From positions 158,127 through 222,126 of the forward strand of contig NZ_QXJP01000005.1 in assembly GCF_004115085.1 (NCBI RefSeq): DNA of 64,000 nucleotides. Direction: 5' to 3'. How positions within the stretch are numbered: position 1 is the first letter of the stretch; every line of letters starts with the position of its first letter. Position numbers and translations under genes: made by a program. The DNA comes from Longirhabdus pacifica. GTDB taxonomy: Bacteria; Bacillota; Bacilli; Paenibacillales; DSM-105158. Below are positions 35,191 through 44,072 of this stretch, in pieces. Below the pieces are notes generated by a model that was not told where the DNA came from, ran no database searches, and worked only from the letters and a program-made list of their open reading frames with translations.

Positions 35191-37089
35191 TTAATTTTCT
35201 AGCAACTTTTCCATTTGATTAATAATGTCCTCAAATACGCTCATGGCTTCAGAAATAGGCTTTGGTGTCGTCATATCTACTCCTGCTTTTTGTAAAATGT
35301 TGATGGAGTAATCACTTCCACCACTTTTCAAAAATTGCAAGTAGCGCTCCACGGCAGGTTTTCCTTCATCTTTGATTTGTTTAGCAAAACTATTCGCAGC
35401 AGAAAAACCAGTCGCGTATTGATAAACATAAAAGCTATTGTAGAAATGAGGAACGCGAGCCCATTCCATCTCTATTTTTTGATCCACCACTATATCTTCA
35501 CCGAAGTAAACTTTATTCAAGTCATAATAAATTTTACTAATCGATTCTGACGTTAAAGCTTCACCTTGCTCTACTTTTTCATGTATGATTTTCTCGAATT
35601 CTGCAAACATCGTTTGGCGGAATACTGTTGTTCTAAACTGATCAGCAAAGTAAGCAAGAAGAATAAGCTTTTTATTTTTATCTGTCGTATTGTCGAGTAA
35701 ATGCTGCATGAGTAATGCTTCATTTAATGTGGAAGCGACTTCTGCATTAAATATCGTATACTGTGCTTCACGATAAGGTAGGTTGCTGTCTGACAAATAA
35801 GAATGCATCGCATGACCCATTTCATGTGTAAGGGTAAACATGCTGTTTAAATTATCCTTATGGTTAAGGAGAATGTAAGGATGGGTTCCGTATGGCCCCC
35901 AACTGTATGCACCACTTCGTTTTCCTTCAGACTCATACACATCAATCCAACCGCTGTTGTAGCTATCTTTGACTACTTCCACATAACGCTCTCCGAGTGG
36001 TTCTAAACTTTCCAATACGATGTCTTTCGCTTGCTCATATGTAATGACTTCATTAGATTCATCCACAATGGGTGCAAATAAATCATACATATGCAACTCG
36101 TCGACATTCAACATCTTTCTTCTTAGCTCTAAGTAACGATACATGAGAGGAAGATGTTCATGAATCGTATCAATTAGATTGGTATACACTTCTTTCGAAA
36201 TGTTATCTCCGAATAAAGACATCTCCAGTGTAGATGGATAATTTCTCGTTTTACTATAAAAAATATTTTTCGTTACGGTAGAACTTAGTGTAGAAGCAAA
36301 TGTATTTTTGTATTTTGCATACGTGTCGTACATAGCATCAAATGCATTTTTTCTTACTTCACGATCTTTACTTTCTAAAAATTCAATGTATCTACCGTGA
36401 GTAAGCTCGATTTCTTCCCCTTTTTCATTTTCCACAACAGGGAATTTCAGATCCGCGTTATTCAACATGCGATATGTATTACCAGATGCTCCAGCTATGT
36501 TGCCTACCTTTGCAAGTAAAGCTTCTTCTTTTTCAGAAAGCACATGATCTTTTTGACGTAGCATTTCTTCTAACGTTTTTTTGTAGCTTTTGTCCAAACT
36601 AGGATCGTCAATAAAAGATTTTAACGTTTCTGTAGGTAAGCTTAAAATTTCTGGTGTAATAAATGAAGTTTTCTCACTCACTTGGACAGCTAATTTTTCT
36701 GCTTTGTCCGTCAATGCTTGAAACTCTGTGTTCTTCATATCTTCATCTAATTTCATTTTCGCATAAACGTATAGTCTTTCAATCAATTGTGATGTTTCAT
36801 CTTCTAATGTAAAGCAATCTGAAATTTGCTTTGCACTGTTTAGTGTCCCAGCCATCTTGCTCATTTTATCTGCTAATGCATTGATTTGTTTATATTCATC
36901 TTCCCATTGTTGTTGTGTTTGATAAATATCTTCAATTTTCCATTGATGTTCCTTAGCAATTTCACTGCGTTTTGGAAGCTGACTCATATTATTCATCCCC
37001 TTATCATTTGCTGCAATTTGTTTCGTTTGTATCGTAGCTGTAAAGACGATACAAATGAGTATGCCAAATATCCATGTTTTTTTTACCAT
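35191..37089 (-). CDS. pepF: Oligoendopeptidase F (M3 family) with N-terminal signal sequence
   Basis: A 632-residue zinc peptidase that cleaves short oligopeptides. The zinc site is LTHEMGHAMHSY with the downstream Glu (IFNAEVASTLNEALL); the C-terminal substrate-handling region is SFYVYQYATGFSAANSFA. Length beyond the first ~34 residues is normal. Those residues form a signal peptide (basic MVKK, hydrophobic IFGILICIVFTATI, then QIAA), unusual for this mostly cytoplasmic family. Two starts have ribosome binding sites: 37089 (AGAGGGG) and 36987 (AAGGGG), which would give exported and cytoplasmic forms. Confidence 0.9.
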   Translation of the reverse strand: MVKKTWIFGILICIVFTATIQTKQIAANDKGMNNMSQLPKRSEIAKEHQWKIEDIYQTQQQWEDEYKQINALADKMSKMAGTLNSAKQISDCFTLEDETSQLIERLYVYAKMKLDEDMKNTEFQALTDKAEKLAVQVSEKTSFITPEILSLPTETLKSFIDDPSLDKSYKKTLEEMLRQKDHVLSEKEEALLAKVGNIAGASGNTYRMLNNADLKFPVVENEKGEEIELTHGRYIEFLESKDREVRKNAFDAMYDTYAKYKNTFASTLSSTVTKNIFYSKTRNYPSTLEMSLFGDNISKEVYTNLIDTIHEHLPLMYRYLELRRKMLNVDELHMYDLFAPIVDESNEVITYEQAKDIVLESLEPLGERYVEVVKDSYNSGWIDVYESEGKRSGAYSWGPYGTHPYILLNHKDNLNSMFTLTHEMGHAMHSYLSDSNLPYREAQYTIFNAEVASTLNEALLMQHLLDNTTDKNKKLILLAYFADQFRTTVFRQTMFAEFEKIIHEKVEQGEALTSESISKIYYDLNKVYFGEDIVVDQKIEMEWARVPHFYNSFYVYQYATGFSAANSFAKQIKDEGKPAVERYLQFLKSGGSDYSINILQKAGVDMTTPKPISEAMSVFEDIINQMEKLLEN

Positions 37090-37227
37090 TCAAAGAAACC
37101 CCTCTGATCACAATCTTATGCATATTATGACCGAGACATCCCATTAATATGTCTATATTATCTTGTTTACCAACATATAAGCTTCATTATAAAGGCTATA
37201 TACTATATTTACAATTTATTGCGTGAT

Positions 37228-37401
37228 CTATGAAGCCGTAAAAAAGCTAGCCAGAAGGAACACAAAACCAGATACCACGAAAAATAATGCTAAGATAGCA
37301 ATAGGTCTTTTATATTTTTCAGGCAGCTCTTCTCTTCGATAAATGACAAGTGCTCCCAAAACGAAAGAAATGAGCACATAAATCAATACTCCATTATTCA
37401 T
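37228..37401 (-). CDS. Small two-pass membrane protein
   Basis: A 57-residue ORF starting with ATG at 37401, just after a GAGGAAGGGGGGG run that is a strong ribosome binding site, and ending with TAG at 37228. Two membrane helices (VLIYVLISFVLGALVIY and PIAILALFFVVSGFVFLLA) flank a charged loop (RREELPEKYKR). No family is recognised. The site, codon pattern and topology make it credible. It lies 54 bp after the MFS gene on the same strand, so it may share its transcript. Confidence 0.62.
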   Translation of the reverse strand: MNNGVLIYVLISFVLGALVIYRREELPEKYKRPIAILALFFVVSGFVFLLASFFTAS

Positions 37402-37455
37402 ACTATCCCCCCCTTCCTCTAGATCGGTATATGTATCTATGCCACGAATAGTAAC

Positions 37456-38601
37456 TCAAGCTTCTTCAATGAGATGAGTAATGAAGAAACCAGCAGCAGC
37501 AACAACACCTAATACACCAGCGGCTATATATAACGTAGTAGAACCATAAGTATCATATATAAAACCACCCATAATGCCACCTAAAATGCCAGCTAAACCG
37601 CTCCATACGATGGCATGAAGGGCTTGTCCAGATGATCGATAGGCATCTGGGATAATCGTCGTCAAATACTGAATAGAAGTAATAAAAAATATACCGAAGG
37701 TAATGCTGTGTAGTAATTGAACAACAATAACGATATAAGGATCTTGGAACAATACCATTAACACATATTTAATGAAGTATGCAATCCCAGCAAAGGCAAG
37801 TAGAGGTAACTCTTTTACCTTATTACTGTATTTACTTAACAGCATAAAAATAGGGATTTCACTTAATGCTGCAAACAAAAAAGCGACGCTAATCATAATT
37901 TTGTTTGCACCTAATTCAGATAAGTACAGTGATAAAAAATTGTCATTTACTTTATGCGAAGCAGCTAGTATAAATACAAGCACCATAAAAAATATTAGCT
38001 TTTTGGAGCGAACGACGTTCACTAAACCAGAGAAATTCATTTTTGACTGTGACCCTTGCTGATCTTTCACAAAAAAAACAAAGAAAAAACTAACAATCAA
38101 TGTAAGGAGCAGCAAAGAGATGGTGTTTTTTATCTGTATAATGGAAAAGTATTCAAGTATCCCGAATGCTAGGGCAGCAAGAGCAAAACCAGTAGAGCCC
38201 CACAAACGAAATGAAGTGTAGCTTTTGTTCGTATTTCGTATGGTGAGTAAAGTTAAGCTATCTGAAAGTGGAATCATCGGTTGTTGAAAAAAATAAAATA
38301 AAAACATAACGATAACCAAGGAAGAGAAAGATTCTAACTTTAAAATAAAAAAGGCAGTTATCATTTGTCCAATGAGTAAAAAAATCAATATTTTTTTTAT
38401 CGTACGAAAACGGTCACTAACAATACCCCATATCATGTTAGAGAAAATACCTGATACAGGACCCAGTGCTAGTATCGTACCAATTTGTGTTTTAGTGAAC
38501 CCTTTACTTTCTAAGTATAAACTGAAAAATGCAAGGAGGATGCTGATGGTAGTGAAAAATGAGAATATAAAAATACGCAGCGCAAAGTGAGATCTGTTCA
38601 A
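37456..38601 (-). CDS. MFS transporter (MFS_1_like/HcaT-type)
   Basis: A 381-residue, 12-helix major facilitator. Features are TKTQIGTILALGPVSGIFSNMIWGIVSDRF (in part) in helices 1-3, the FFQQPMIPLSDSLTLL segment and SFRLWGSTGFALAAL, which mark the nucleoside/phenylpropionate-type permease group. The substrate cannot be assigned. It starts with TTG at 38601 after AAGGTGA. The C-terminus (HLIEEA) is short. Confidence 0.85.
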   Translation of the reverse strand: MNRSHFALRIFIFSFFTTISILLAFFSLYLESKGFTKTQIGTILALGPVSGIFSNMIWGIVSDRFRTIKKILIFLLIGQMITAFFILKLESFSSLVIVMFLFYFFQQPMIPLSDSLTLLTIRNTNKSYTSFRLWGSTGFALAALAFGILEYFSIIQIKNTISLLLLTLIVSFFFVFFVKDQQGSQSKMNFSGLVNVVRSKKLIFFMVLVFILAASHKVNDNFLSLYLSELGANKIMISVAFLFAALSEIPIFMLLSKYSNKVKELPLLAFAGIAYFIKYVLMVLFQDPYIVIVVQLLHSITFGIFFITSIQYLTTIIPDAYRSSGQALHAIVWSGLAGILGGIMGGFIYDTYGSTTLYIAAGVLGVVAAAGFFITHLIEEA

Positions 38602-38897
38602 GAGGTGTCACCTTCTACCTTCCAGTTAAAGTGAGGACATTATAGCATGCTTTACATAGCGTGTAAATGAATGCAGCTTTGTCATACTATTTTAATGAAG
38701 TTTACAATTTTATGACGATTTGTAGCAAGAATGCAGTACATATAAAAATATTTACTTGTTTCTTCTTTTTACTATTGATTATGTTTAAGGTTTTCATGTA
38801 TAAATTATTGTATAATAAATACGGTAAACCAAATCTTAATCCAAAATAGTGATAAATAGATGCATGAATGATTGAGTTGTGGAGGGATAATAAAACA

Positions 38898-39218
38898 ATG
38901 AAAGAAGAGCGTTTTCGTTACAATGATCGTCTTGGTATTCCCATTCCTTCATTGAAATTAATGTGGGAAGAATACAAATCTGAAGAACAAGAAGAAATTT
39001 TATCACAATGGGAAATGATAAGAGGCGGTATACCTGATCGTATTAAAGAATTAGAGGCAGTAATTAATCGCAAACAAGCCCTTTTACAAGATGAACATGA
39101 TTTTCAAATCAGTTGCTTATTAAATCAAGATATTGCGGACGTAGCCAGCATTATTAATGATCTCCATCTGTGGTATAGAACACATCAAAGTATCGAGGTT
39201 ACTAAAGCTCATGCGTAA
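38898..39218 (+). CDS. Hypothetical helical protein upstream of ytpB
   Basis: A 106-residue charged, mostly helical protein (RFRYNDRLGIPIPSLKLMWEEYKSEEQEEILSQWE in parts; IPDRIKELEAVINRKQALLQDEHDF). No family is recognised. Its last bases overlap the ytpB start in ATGCGTAA (39211-39218), so it is probably translated together with ytpB and could act in the same pathway. The ATG at 38898 follows GTGGAGGG at a rather long spacing; an upstream start at 38868 is less likely. Confidence 0.6.
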   Translation: MKEERFRYNDRLGIPIPSLKLMWEEYKSEEQEEILSQWEMIRGGIPDRIKELEAVINRKQALLQDEHDFQISCLLNQDIADVASIINDLHLWYRTHQSIEVTKAHA

Positions 39219-40281
39219 CTTTCAATACCCTAAGGGGCCACTTATATTAGTATATCGAGTATATCGCTATATCCTTCCAGAGGTCAGAAATGAACTTGGG
39301 AATTGGACAACGAAAGCAAAACAAATACCGGATCAAGAACTGCGGACTCAGGCTCTTGCAAGCATAAAAGACAAGCAGTTTCATTGTGAAGGGGGAGCAG
39401 TGTATGCTGCTGCAAATTTATCTTATCGCCATATTCTTATACCTCTAATCGTAGCTTTTCAATCCATAAGTGATTATTTGGATAATCTGTGTGATCGTAG
39501 TACATCATTAGATGAAGCAGACTTTCGCTTGCTCCATCAGGCGATGTTAGATGCAATTGATCCAAGAGCTACGTTGAAAAATTATTATTTACATAGAGAG
39601 GAATTTGAGGATGGGGGCTATTTGCATCAGCTCGTTACCACATGTCAAGATCAATTGCGACAGCTTCCATCTTATCCTATTGTCAAACCTTTTGTAGAGC
39701 AGCTCGTTCAGCATTACTGTGATTTACAAGTGCACAAACATGTTCATCCAGATATAAGAGAAGATCAACTGATGCAATGGAGTAAGCAGCATGTAAAAAA
39801 ATTCGATGATATATATTGGAATGAATTTGCAGCCGCTACAGGGTCTACATTAGGGATGTTTATGTTGTTTTTAGCTGCAACAGAAGATAACCTAAAAATG
39901 GAGGATGCCATACAAATTAGAAATGGGTATTTTCCTTATATATGTGGCGTTCATATTATACTTGACTATTTAATTGATCAGGAAGAAGATCGTATTGGAG
40001 GAGATCTTAACTTTTGCTCCTATTACAAAGATCAAGATGAATTAATATCAAGACTGGATTATATGATTGAAAAAGCACTACTTGCTGCGAAGCAAATGAA
40101 GCACCGTCATTTTCACAAAATGATTGTAGAAGGATTGCTGGCTGTTTATTTATCCGATCCAAAAGTAAACAAGCAAGCAGCTGTGAAGCACATTAAGGAA
40201 AAAGTGATGAAAAGCAGCCCATTAATGCGTTTATTTTTCAAATTTAATACGATTTGGATTAGGAGACATACAGAAAAATAA
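39211..40281 (+). CDS. ytpB: YtpB/DUF2600 tetraprenyl-beta-curcumene synthase-like terpene synthase
   Basis: A 356-residue all-helical DUF2600 protein. YtpB cyclises tetraprenyl diphosphate to tetraprenyl-beta-curcumene, a C35 terpene of Bacillus spores and membranes. Hallmarks are LTSISDYLDNLCDRSTS-type acidic segments: here ISDYLDNLCDR and IILDYLIDQEEDR, which lie where the metal-diphosphate ligands would be. CEGGAVYAAAN near residue 66 is typical. It overlaps the preceding small gene by 8 bp and is followed 24 bp later by pfkA. Confidence 0.88.
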   Translation: MRNFQYPKGPLILVYRVYRYILPEVRNELGNWTTKAKQIPDQELRTQALASIKDKQFHCEGGAVYAAANLSYRHILIPLIVAFQSISDYLDNLCDRSTSLDEADFRLLHQAMLDAIDPRATLKNYYLHREEFEDGGYLHQLVTTCQDQLRQLPSYPIVKPFVEQLVQHYCDLQVHKHVHPDIREDQLMQWSKQHVKKFDDIYWNEFAAATGSTLGMFMLFLAATEDNLKMEDAIQIRNGYFPYICGVHIILDYLIDQEEDRIGGDLNFCSYYKDQDELISRLDYMIEKALLAAKQMKHRHFHKMIVEGLLAVYLSDPKVNKQAAVKHIKEKVMKSSPLMRLFFKFNTIWIRRHTEK

Positions 40282-40305
40282 AATAGAAACAACGGAGGGA
40301 CCATC

Positions 40306-41271
40306 ATGTCAATTAAATCAATTGCAGTATTAACAAGCGGTGGAGATTCACAAGGAATGAATGCGGCTGTTCGAGCAGTCGTACGCAGTGCACTGTACAG
40401 AGGATTGGAAGTATATGCTGTGCAGAGAGGATATTATGGACTGATACATGATGACATTCGTAAAATGGATTTACGCAGTGTTGGTGATATCATTCAACGA
40501 GGCGGAACGATTCTACAAACTGCTAGATGCGAAGAATTTAGAACATTAGAAGGACAACAAAAAGCAGCAGAAAACTTGCGAAAAAGAGGTATTGAAGGTG
40601 TCGTCGTCATTGGTGGAGACGGTTCTTATCAAGGTGCTTACAAATTGAGTCTTCAAGGTATTAAAACAATGGGACTACCTGGAACGATCGATAACGATAT
40701 TCCATTTACCGATTACACTATCGGATTTGATACGGCTGTAAGCATTGTGGTGGATGCAATTAACAAATTAAGAGATACGATGACATCACATGAACGCTCC
40801 TCTGTAGTGGAAGTCATGGGAAGACATTGTGGAGATATAGCGCTGTATGCAGGACTTGCTAGCGGGGCGGAAGCGATTCTTGTGCCAGAAGTGGACTTTG
40901 ACTTGAACAAAATTGCAACACGTATGAAAGATCATTTCAATGCTGGAAAAAAACATGGCATTATCGTTGTAGCAGAGGGAGTAGGGACTGGAGAAGATAT
41001 CTCCAAAAAGTTGAATGAACAAAGTGGGTTAGACTCAAGAGTGACTGTTCTAGGCCATATTCAACGAGGTGGCACGCCTACACATAACGATAGAATATTA
41101 GCTAGTCGTCTTGGTGATTTTGCTGTATCCCAGTTGTTAGAAGGTAAATCTGGTAAAGCTTGTGGTATCATCGAAGGAAAATTAGTTGCTACAGATATTG
41201 AAAAAGTAGTGAATACAAAGAAAGCGATGAGAATGGATTTATTCGAGCTAGCCATGAGATTATCTCAATAA
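40306..41271 (+). CDS. pfkA: ATP-dependent 6-phosphofructokinase
   Basis: A 321-residue PfkA that phosphorylates fructose-6-phosphate, the committed step of glycolysis. It shows LTSGGDSQGMNAAVRA (ATP site), IGGDGSYQGA, the catalytic Asp in GTIDNDIPFTDYTIGFDTA (in part), EVMGRHCGDIA and LGHIQRGGTPT. GGDSP of most homologues reads GGDSQ. Length is standard. GGAGGGAC precedes the ATG. Genome partners such as pyk are not in the window. Confidence 0.95.
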   Translation: MSIKSIAVLTSGGDSQGMNAAVRAVVRSALYRGLEVYAVQRGYYGLIHDDIRKMDLRSVGDIIQRGGTILQTARCEEFRTLEGQQKAAENLRKRGIEGVVVIGGDGSYQGAYKLSLQGIKTMGLPGTIDNDIPFTDYTIGFDTAVSIVVDAINKLRDTMTSHERSSVVEVMGRHCGDIALYAGLASGAEAILVPEVDFDLNKIATRMKDHFNAGKKHGIIVVAEGVGTGEDISKKLNEQSGLDSRVTVLGHIQRGGTPTHNDRILASRLGDFAVSQLLEGKSGKACGIIEGKLVATDIEKVVNTKKAMRMDLFELAMRLSQ

Positions 41272-41367
41272 AAACTTCAACGACGACATCACCATTTGGC
41301 TGTACAATGATGATCTAAGCATGGACTATGTCTTATATTGTTGTGCAGCCTATTATGTTTGGAATAT

Positions 41368-41400
41368 GAGAACCAAGTTTACGCCTCAGTAGCCAGGCGT
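41368..41400 (-). repeat. Structured interspersed repeat, copy 5 (reverse, core only)
   Basis: Only the core hairpin remains. In reverse it reads ACGCCTGGCTACTGAGGCGT followed by AAACTTGGTTCTC. It ends 1-2 bases before the GGGGAGAGG ribosome binding site of the DUF3906 gene. Confidence 0.75.
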
Positions 41401-41416
41401 GGGGAGAGGAATATAC

Positions 41417-41617
41417 ATGTTTTTATATAAATTTGAATTAGTAAAAAATGATGAGAATGTAGCACATCTTATTGTTGCAGCAAACGATGATCAAAAAGCT
41501 TTTGAATATGCAGAAAGTGAATTAGACAAGCAATTTATGGCGGGAGATGTAAAAGAGATCGTATTATTGCAAAAGAAAAGATGTAATAATGGAACTGCTT
41601 ATATCATATCAGCATGA
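41417..41617 (+). CDS. DUF3906 family protein
   Basis: A 66-residue protein of the DUF3906 family: MFLYKFELVKNDENVAHLIV, ANDDQKAFEYAESELDKQF and EIVLLQKKRCNNGTAYII in order. The pattern is beta-alpha-beta with no catalytic motif. The ATG at 41417 is preceded by GGGGAGAGGA, which directly abuts repeat copy 5. Function is not known. Confidence 0.75.
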   Translation: MFLYKFELVKNDENVAHLIVAANDDQKAFEYAESELDKQFMAGDVKEIVLLQKKRCNNGTAYIISA

Positions 41618-41632
41618 TGATATGATATAAGC
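41597..41632. terminator. Long inverted repeat, possible terminator
   Basis: Perfect 15-bp stem GCTTATATCATATCA/TGATATGATATAAGC with a 6-nt loop, overlapping the end of the DUF3906 gene. There is no T-run, so termination is uncertain; it may instead protect transcript ends. Confidence 0.45.
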
Positions 41633-41688
41633 TTCATCGTAATAAAACTTCTACATTACATGCATTACTTGTGTTGCATGAACATCAT

Positions 41689-42906
41689 TTATTCTTTCGC
41701 ATCCTCTTGTTCTTCTAGATTGGATGGGGTGTAATCTACATCTGGTGTATATCGATTACTCGCATTCCAAAGTAAAAATTCATGGATATTATTATCTTCT
41801 AATGCTTTAATTTGTGCTTCTACTTCTTTTTTTCCATAGGATATATTTCCGGGTACCCAACTTGCAGTAAAGTCTTGGATCCACGGGCGAATAATAGGTT
41901 TTAATTGTTCAATTTCAGCTAGTTTCTCATGTGTGTCTATCATCGCACCATTAATGGTTACATATGGTGCCGCATCGGGGACGTTTGCTCCGAACCAGCC
42001 CGTACTATAATGACTAGGATAAACCATAGGACTAATCACATCTACGAATTGAGAGATTTTATTAAAGTCTTGACCGATGCCTTCTGCAGCAGGTACAGAA
42101 GCTGCATACCCAAAAATATCTACAGAAACTCGGACATCTAGGGGACTTAATGCTTCTCTCGCGTATCGTACAAAATCGCTTACAACATCAATACGAGCTC
42201 GCTCATCTTTTGTGTATGTTAAAGTGTCTGCCCGATTTTCGAACCCTTCAGGAAACCGAACGTAATCAAATTGAATCTCTTTAAAACCAAGTGCTGCTGC
42301 TTCTTTTGCAATAGCAACGTTATAATCCCACACTTCTTTTACGTACGGATTCACGAAACTTTCATCTCTACCGTTTTTCCATATGGTACCATCAGATTGG
42401 ACGAATGACCATTCCGGTTTAATAGTAGCAAGTTTAGAGTCCTTGAATACTACAATTCTAGCAATCGGATATATATCATGTTCATCTAATGTTTGCATCA
42501 GTGCAGGAACATCTTTCATAATAGGATAAACGGTATCGTACTGCTTTAAATTTTCATCTTCTGTAGGATATGTAATATAACCGAAGTCTTCTTTTACATC
42601 GATAACAAAAGCATTCAGTTCCGTTGTATCTGCAAGTTCTAATAATTGCGAAAATCTTTGTCCTGCAACACTGTGTGCACTAGCATATAAGCCTTTTACA
42701 ACAGGAGCTTCGTTAAGCTGAGGATCTAATTTAACATATAAATCGCCGTAATCTTGTTGATCACTAGCAAGTTCAGGCGCTAAATCTACTATTTGTGCAT
42801 GCTTTGCATCGAGAGATGCTTGTAATAGTGTTTCCAAACTATACTTGGTTTGAGCTTGTTGACTTTCTTCATAGAGCATAAGCATAGCTGACATGAGTAA
42901 ACTCAT
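41689..42906 (-). CDS. Putative glycoside hydrolase (DUF4015 family)
   Basis: A 405-residue protein whose residues ~70-385 form a DUF4015-type TIM-barrel (VKGLYASAHSVAG, NAFVIDVKEDFGYITY, FKEIQFDYVRFPEGF, VRVSVDIFGYAAS, VISPMVYPSHYSTGWFG, IRPWIQDFTASW, EFLLWNASNRYT). Conserved acidic residues at strand ends (IDVKED, FDYVRFPE) fit a glycosidase active site. The N-terminus is hydrophobic (MSLLMSAMLMLYEE) but short for a signal peptide. GAGGAGAGG precedes the ATG. The substrate is unknown; a cell-wall or exopolysaccharide sugar chain is plausible. Confidence 0.85.
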   Translation of the reverse strand: MSLLMSAMLMLYEESQQAQTKYSLETLLQASLDAKHAQIVDLAPELASDQQDYGDLYVKLDPQLNEAPVVKGLYASAHSVAGQRFSQLLELADTTELNAFVIDVKEDFGYITYPTEDENLKQYDTVYPIMKDVPALMQTLDEHDIYPIARIVVFKDSKLATIKPEWSFVQSDGTIWKNGRDESFVNPYVKEVWDYNVAIAKEAAALGFKEIQFDYVRFPEGFENRADTLTYTKDERARIDVVSDFVRYAREALSPLDVRVSVDIFGYAASVPAAEGIGQDFNKISQFVDVISPMVYPSHYSTGWFGANVPDAAPYVTINGAMIDTHEKLAEIEQLKPIIRPWIQDFTASWVPGNISYGKKEVEAQIKALEDNNIHEFLLWNASNRYTPDVDYTPSNLEEQEDAKE

Positions 42907-43021
42907 TGAACCTCTCCTCTAAATGTACATAGTTTTTATTACATTATATGATAGGTGAGGAAATAATTCAGTAAAATTTTTTGTGACATATATGGTGTAT
43001 TTATTTCATTAAGAAAAAAGC

Positions 43022-43879
43022 TTAATGTGGGTCAAGATGTTGAAATTGTCCCATAATGCCAACGGTCTCGACGATATTAACAAATGCATCAGGATCGGCA
43101 TCTTTGATCATTTTTTTAAGCTCTGCTAACTCGTATCTTGTTGTCACCGTCATCAGCATTTCACGTTCTTCATTTGTGTAAGCTCCGCGAGTGTTAATAA
43201 CGGTAATACCTCTTGGTCTTTTTAGCAATTTCTTTTTTATCTCTTTAGTTTTACATGTCACAATGAAGACGGTCACTTTGATATGACGAATATGAATCAT
43301 ATCTACAATTTTGCCTGTAACAAAAATAGAAAGCATGGAATACAGCGCTGCATCTGATCCTTCTTCTTTTAACATAAAAGCTAATGCGACAACGACAATA
43401 GCGTTAAGTGCAAATAAGATGGTACCTAGAGGAAGATCCTTTTTTTTAGAAAGAATAAATCCGATAATATCGAAACCTGCAGTCGAACCACCAGCACGCA
43501 AACTTATCCCTGTTCCAATGCCTACCATCACACCACCGAAGATTGCTGCAAGAATAGGGTCTGTAACAAATAAAGAGTCTTTAGCTAACCAAGGATTTTC
43601 CGGTACCCATTGCATAAATAAAGTGGTGAATATAACGGAAACAATACTATATGTAACAAATCTTTTTCCGATGGAAATCCATCCCCAGATTAAAATAGGA
43701 ACATTCAGCAGAAAATAAAGAAGGCTAATATTCATACCAGTTCCATAACCAATTAGCATGGAAACGCCAGAAACGCCAGCGCTTAGCAATTGATGGGGGA
43801 TGAGGAAGATATTAAATGCAGCGGCAATCAAAAAAGCACCAACAACAATGGCTAGCTGCCTAAGTGCTGTCTTTATCAA
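43022..43879 (-). CDS. YitT family membrane protein (DUF161/DUF2179)
   Basis: A 285-residue protein with five to six membrane helices (residues ~5-190, containing GVSGVSMLIGYGTGMN and RAGGSTAGFDIIGFILSKK) and a C-terminal cytoplasmic DUF2179 domain (~205-280: HIKVTVFIVTCKTKEIKKKLL, RGITVINTRGAYTNEEREML, in parts). The family is widespread but of unclear transport or signalling role. It starts with TTG at 43879 after a TGAGGTGA site. Confidence 0.88.
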   Translation of the reverse strand: MIKTALRQLAIVVGAFLIAAAFNIFLIPHQLLSAGVSGVSMLIGYGTGMNISLLYFLLNVPILIWGWISIGKRFVTYSIVSVIFTTLFMQWVPENPWLAKDSLFVTDPILAAIFGGVMVGIGTGISLRAGGSTAGFDIIGFILSKKKDLPLGTILFALNAIVVVALAFMLKEEGSDAALYSMLSIFVTGKIVDMIHIRHIKVTVFIVTCKTKEIKKKLLKRPRGITVINTRGAYTNEEREMLMTVTTRYELAELKKMIKDADPDAFVNIVETVGIMGQFQHLDPH

Positions 43880-44072
43880 ATGTGTTCACCTCATTGTAAA
43901 ATTTTCAATATGTCTTATGTACGATGCAACAATAAGTATAGTACATTGTTTAATTTACTGGAAGCACTATGTTGAATATGTTATGATGTTAAAAGTATTT
44001 GTGAAGAAGATCGTTTTTTTGATCATACTGTCAAATGGAGCAAGTGTAAATAGAAAAGGAGTTTGAAAAATT

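Noticed and set aside
38667..38849. 60-codon ORF with a hydrophobic segment upstream of the ytpB operon
   Set aside because: No ribosome binding site, base composition like the AT-rich spacer and no recognisable features.
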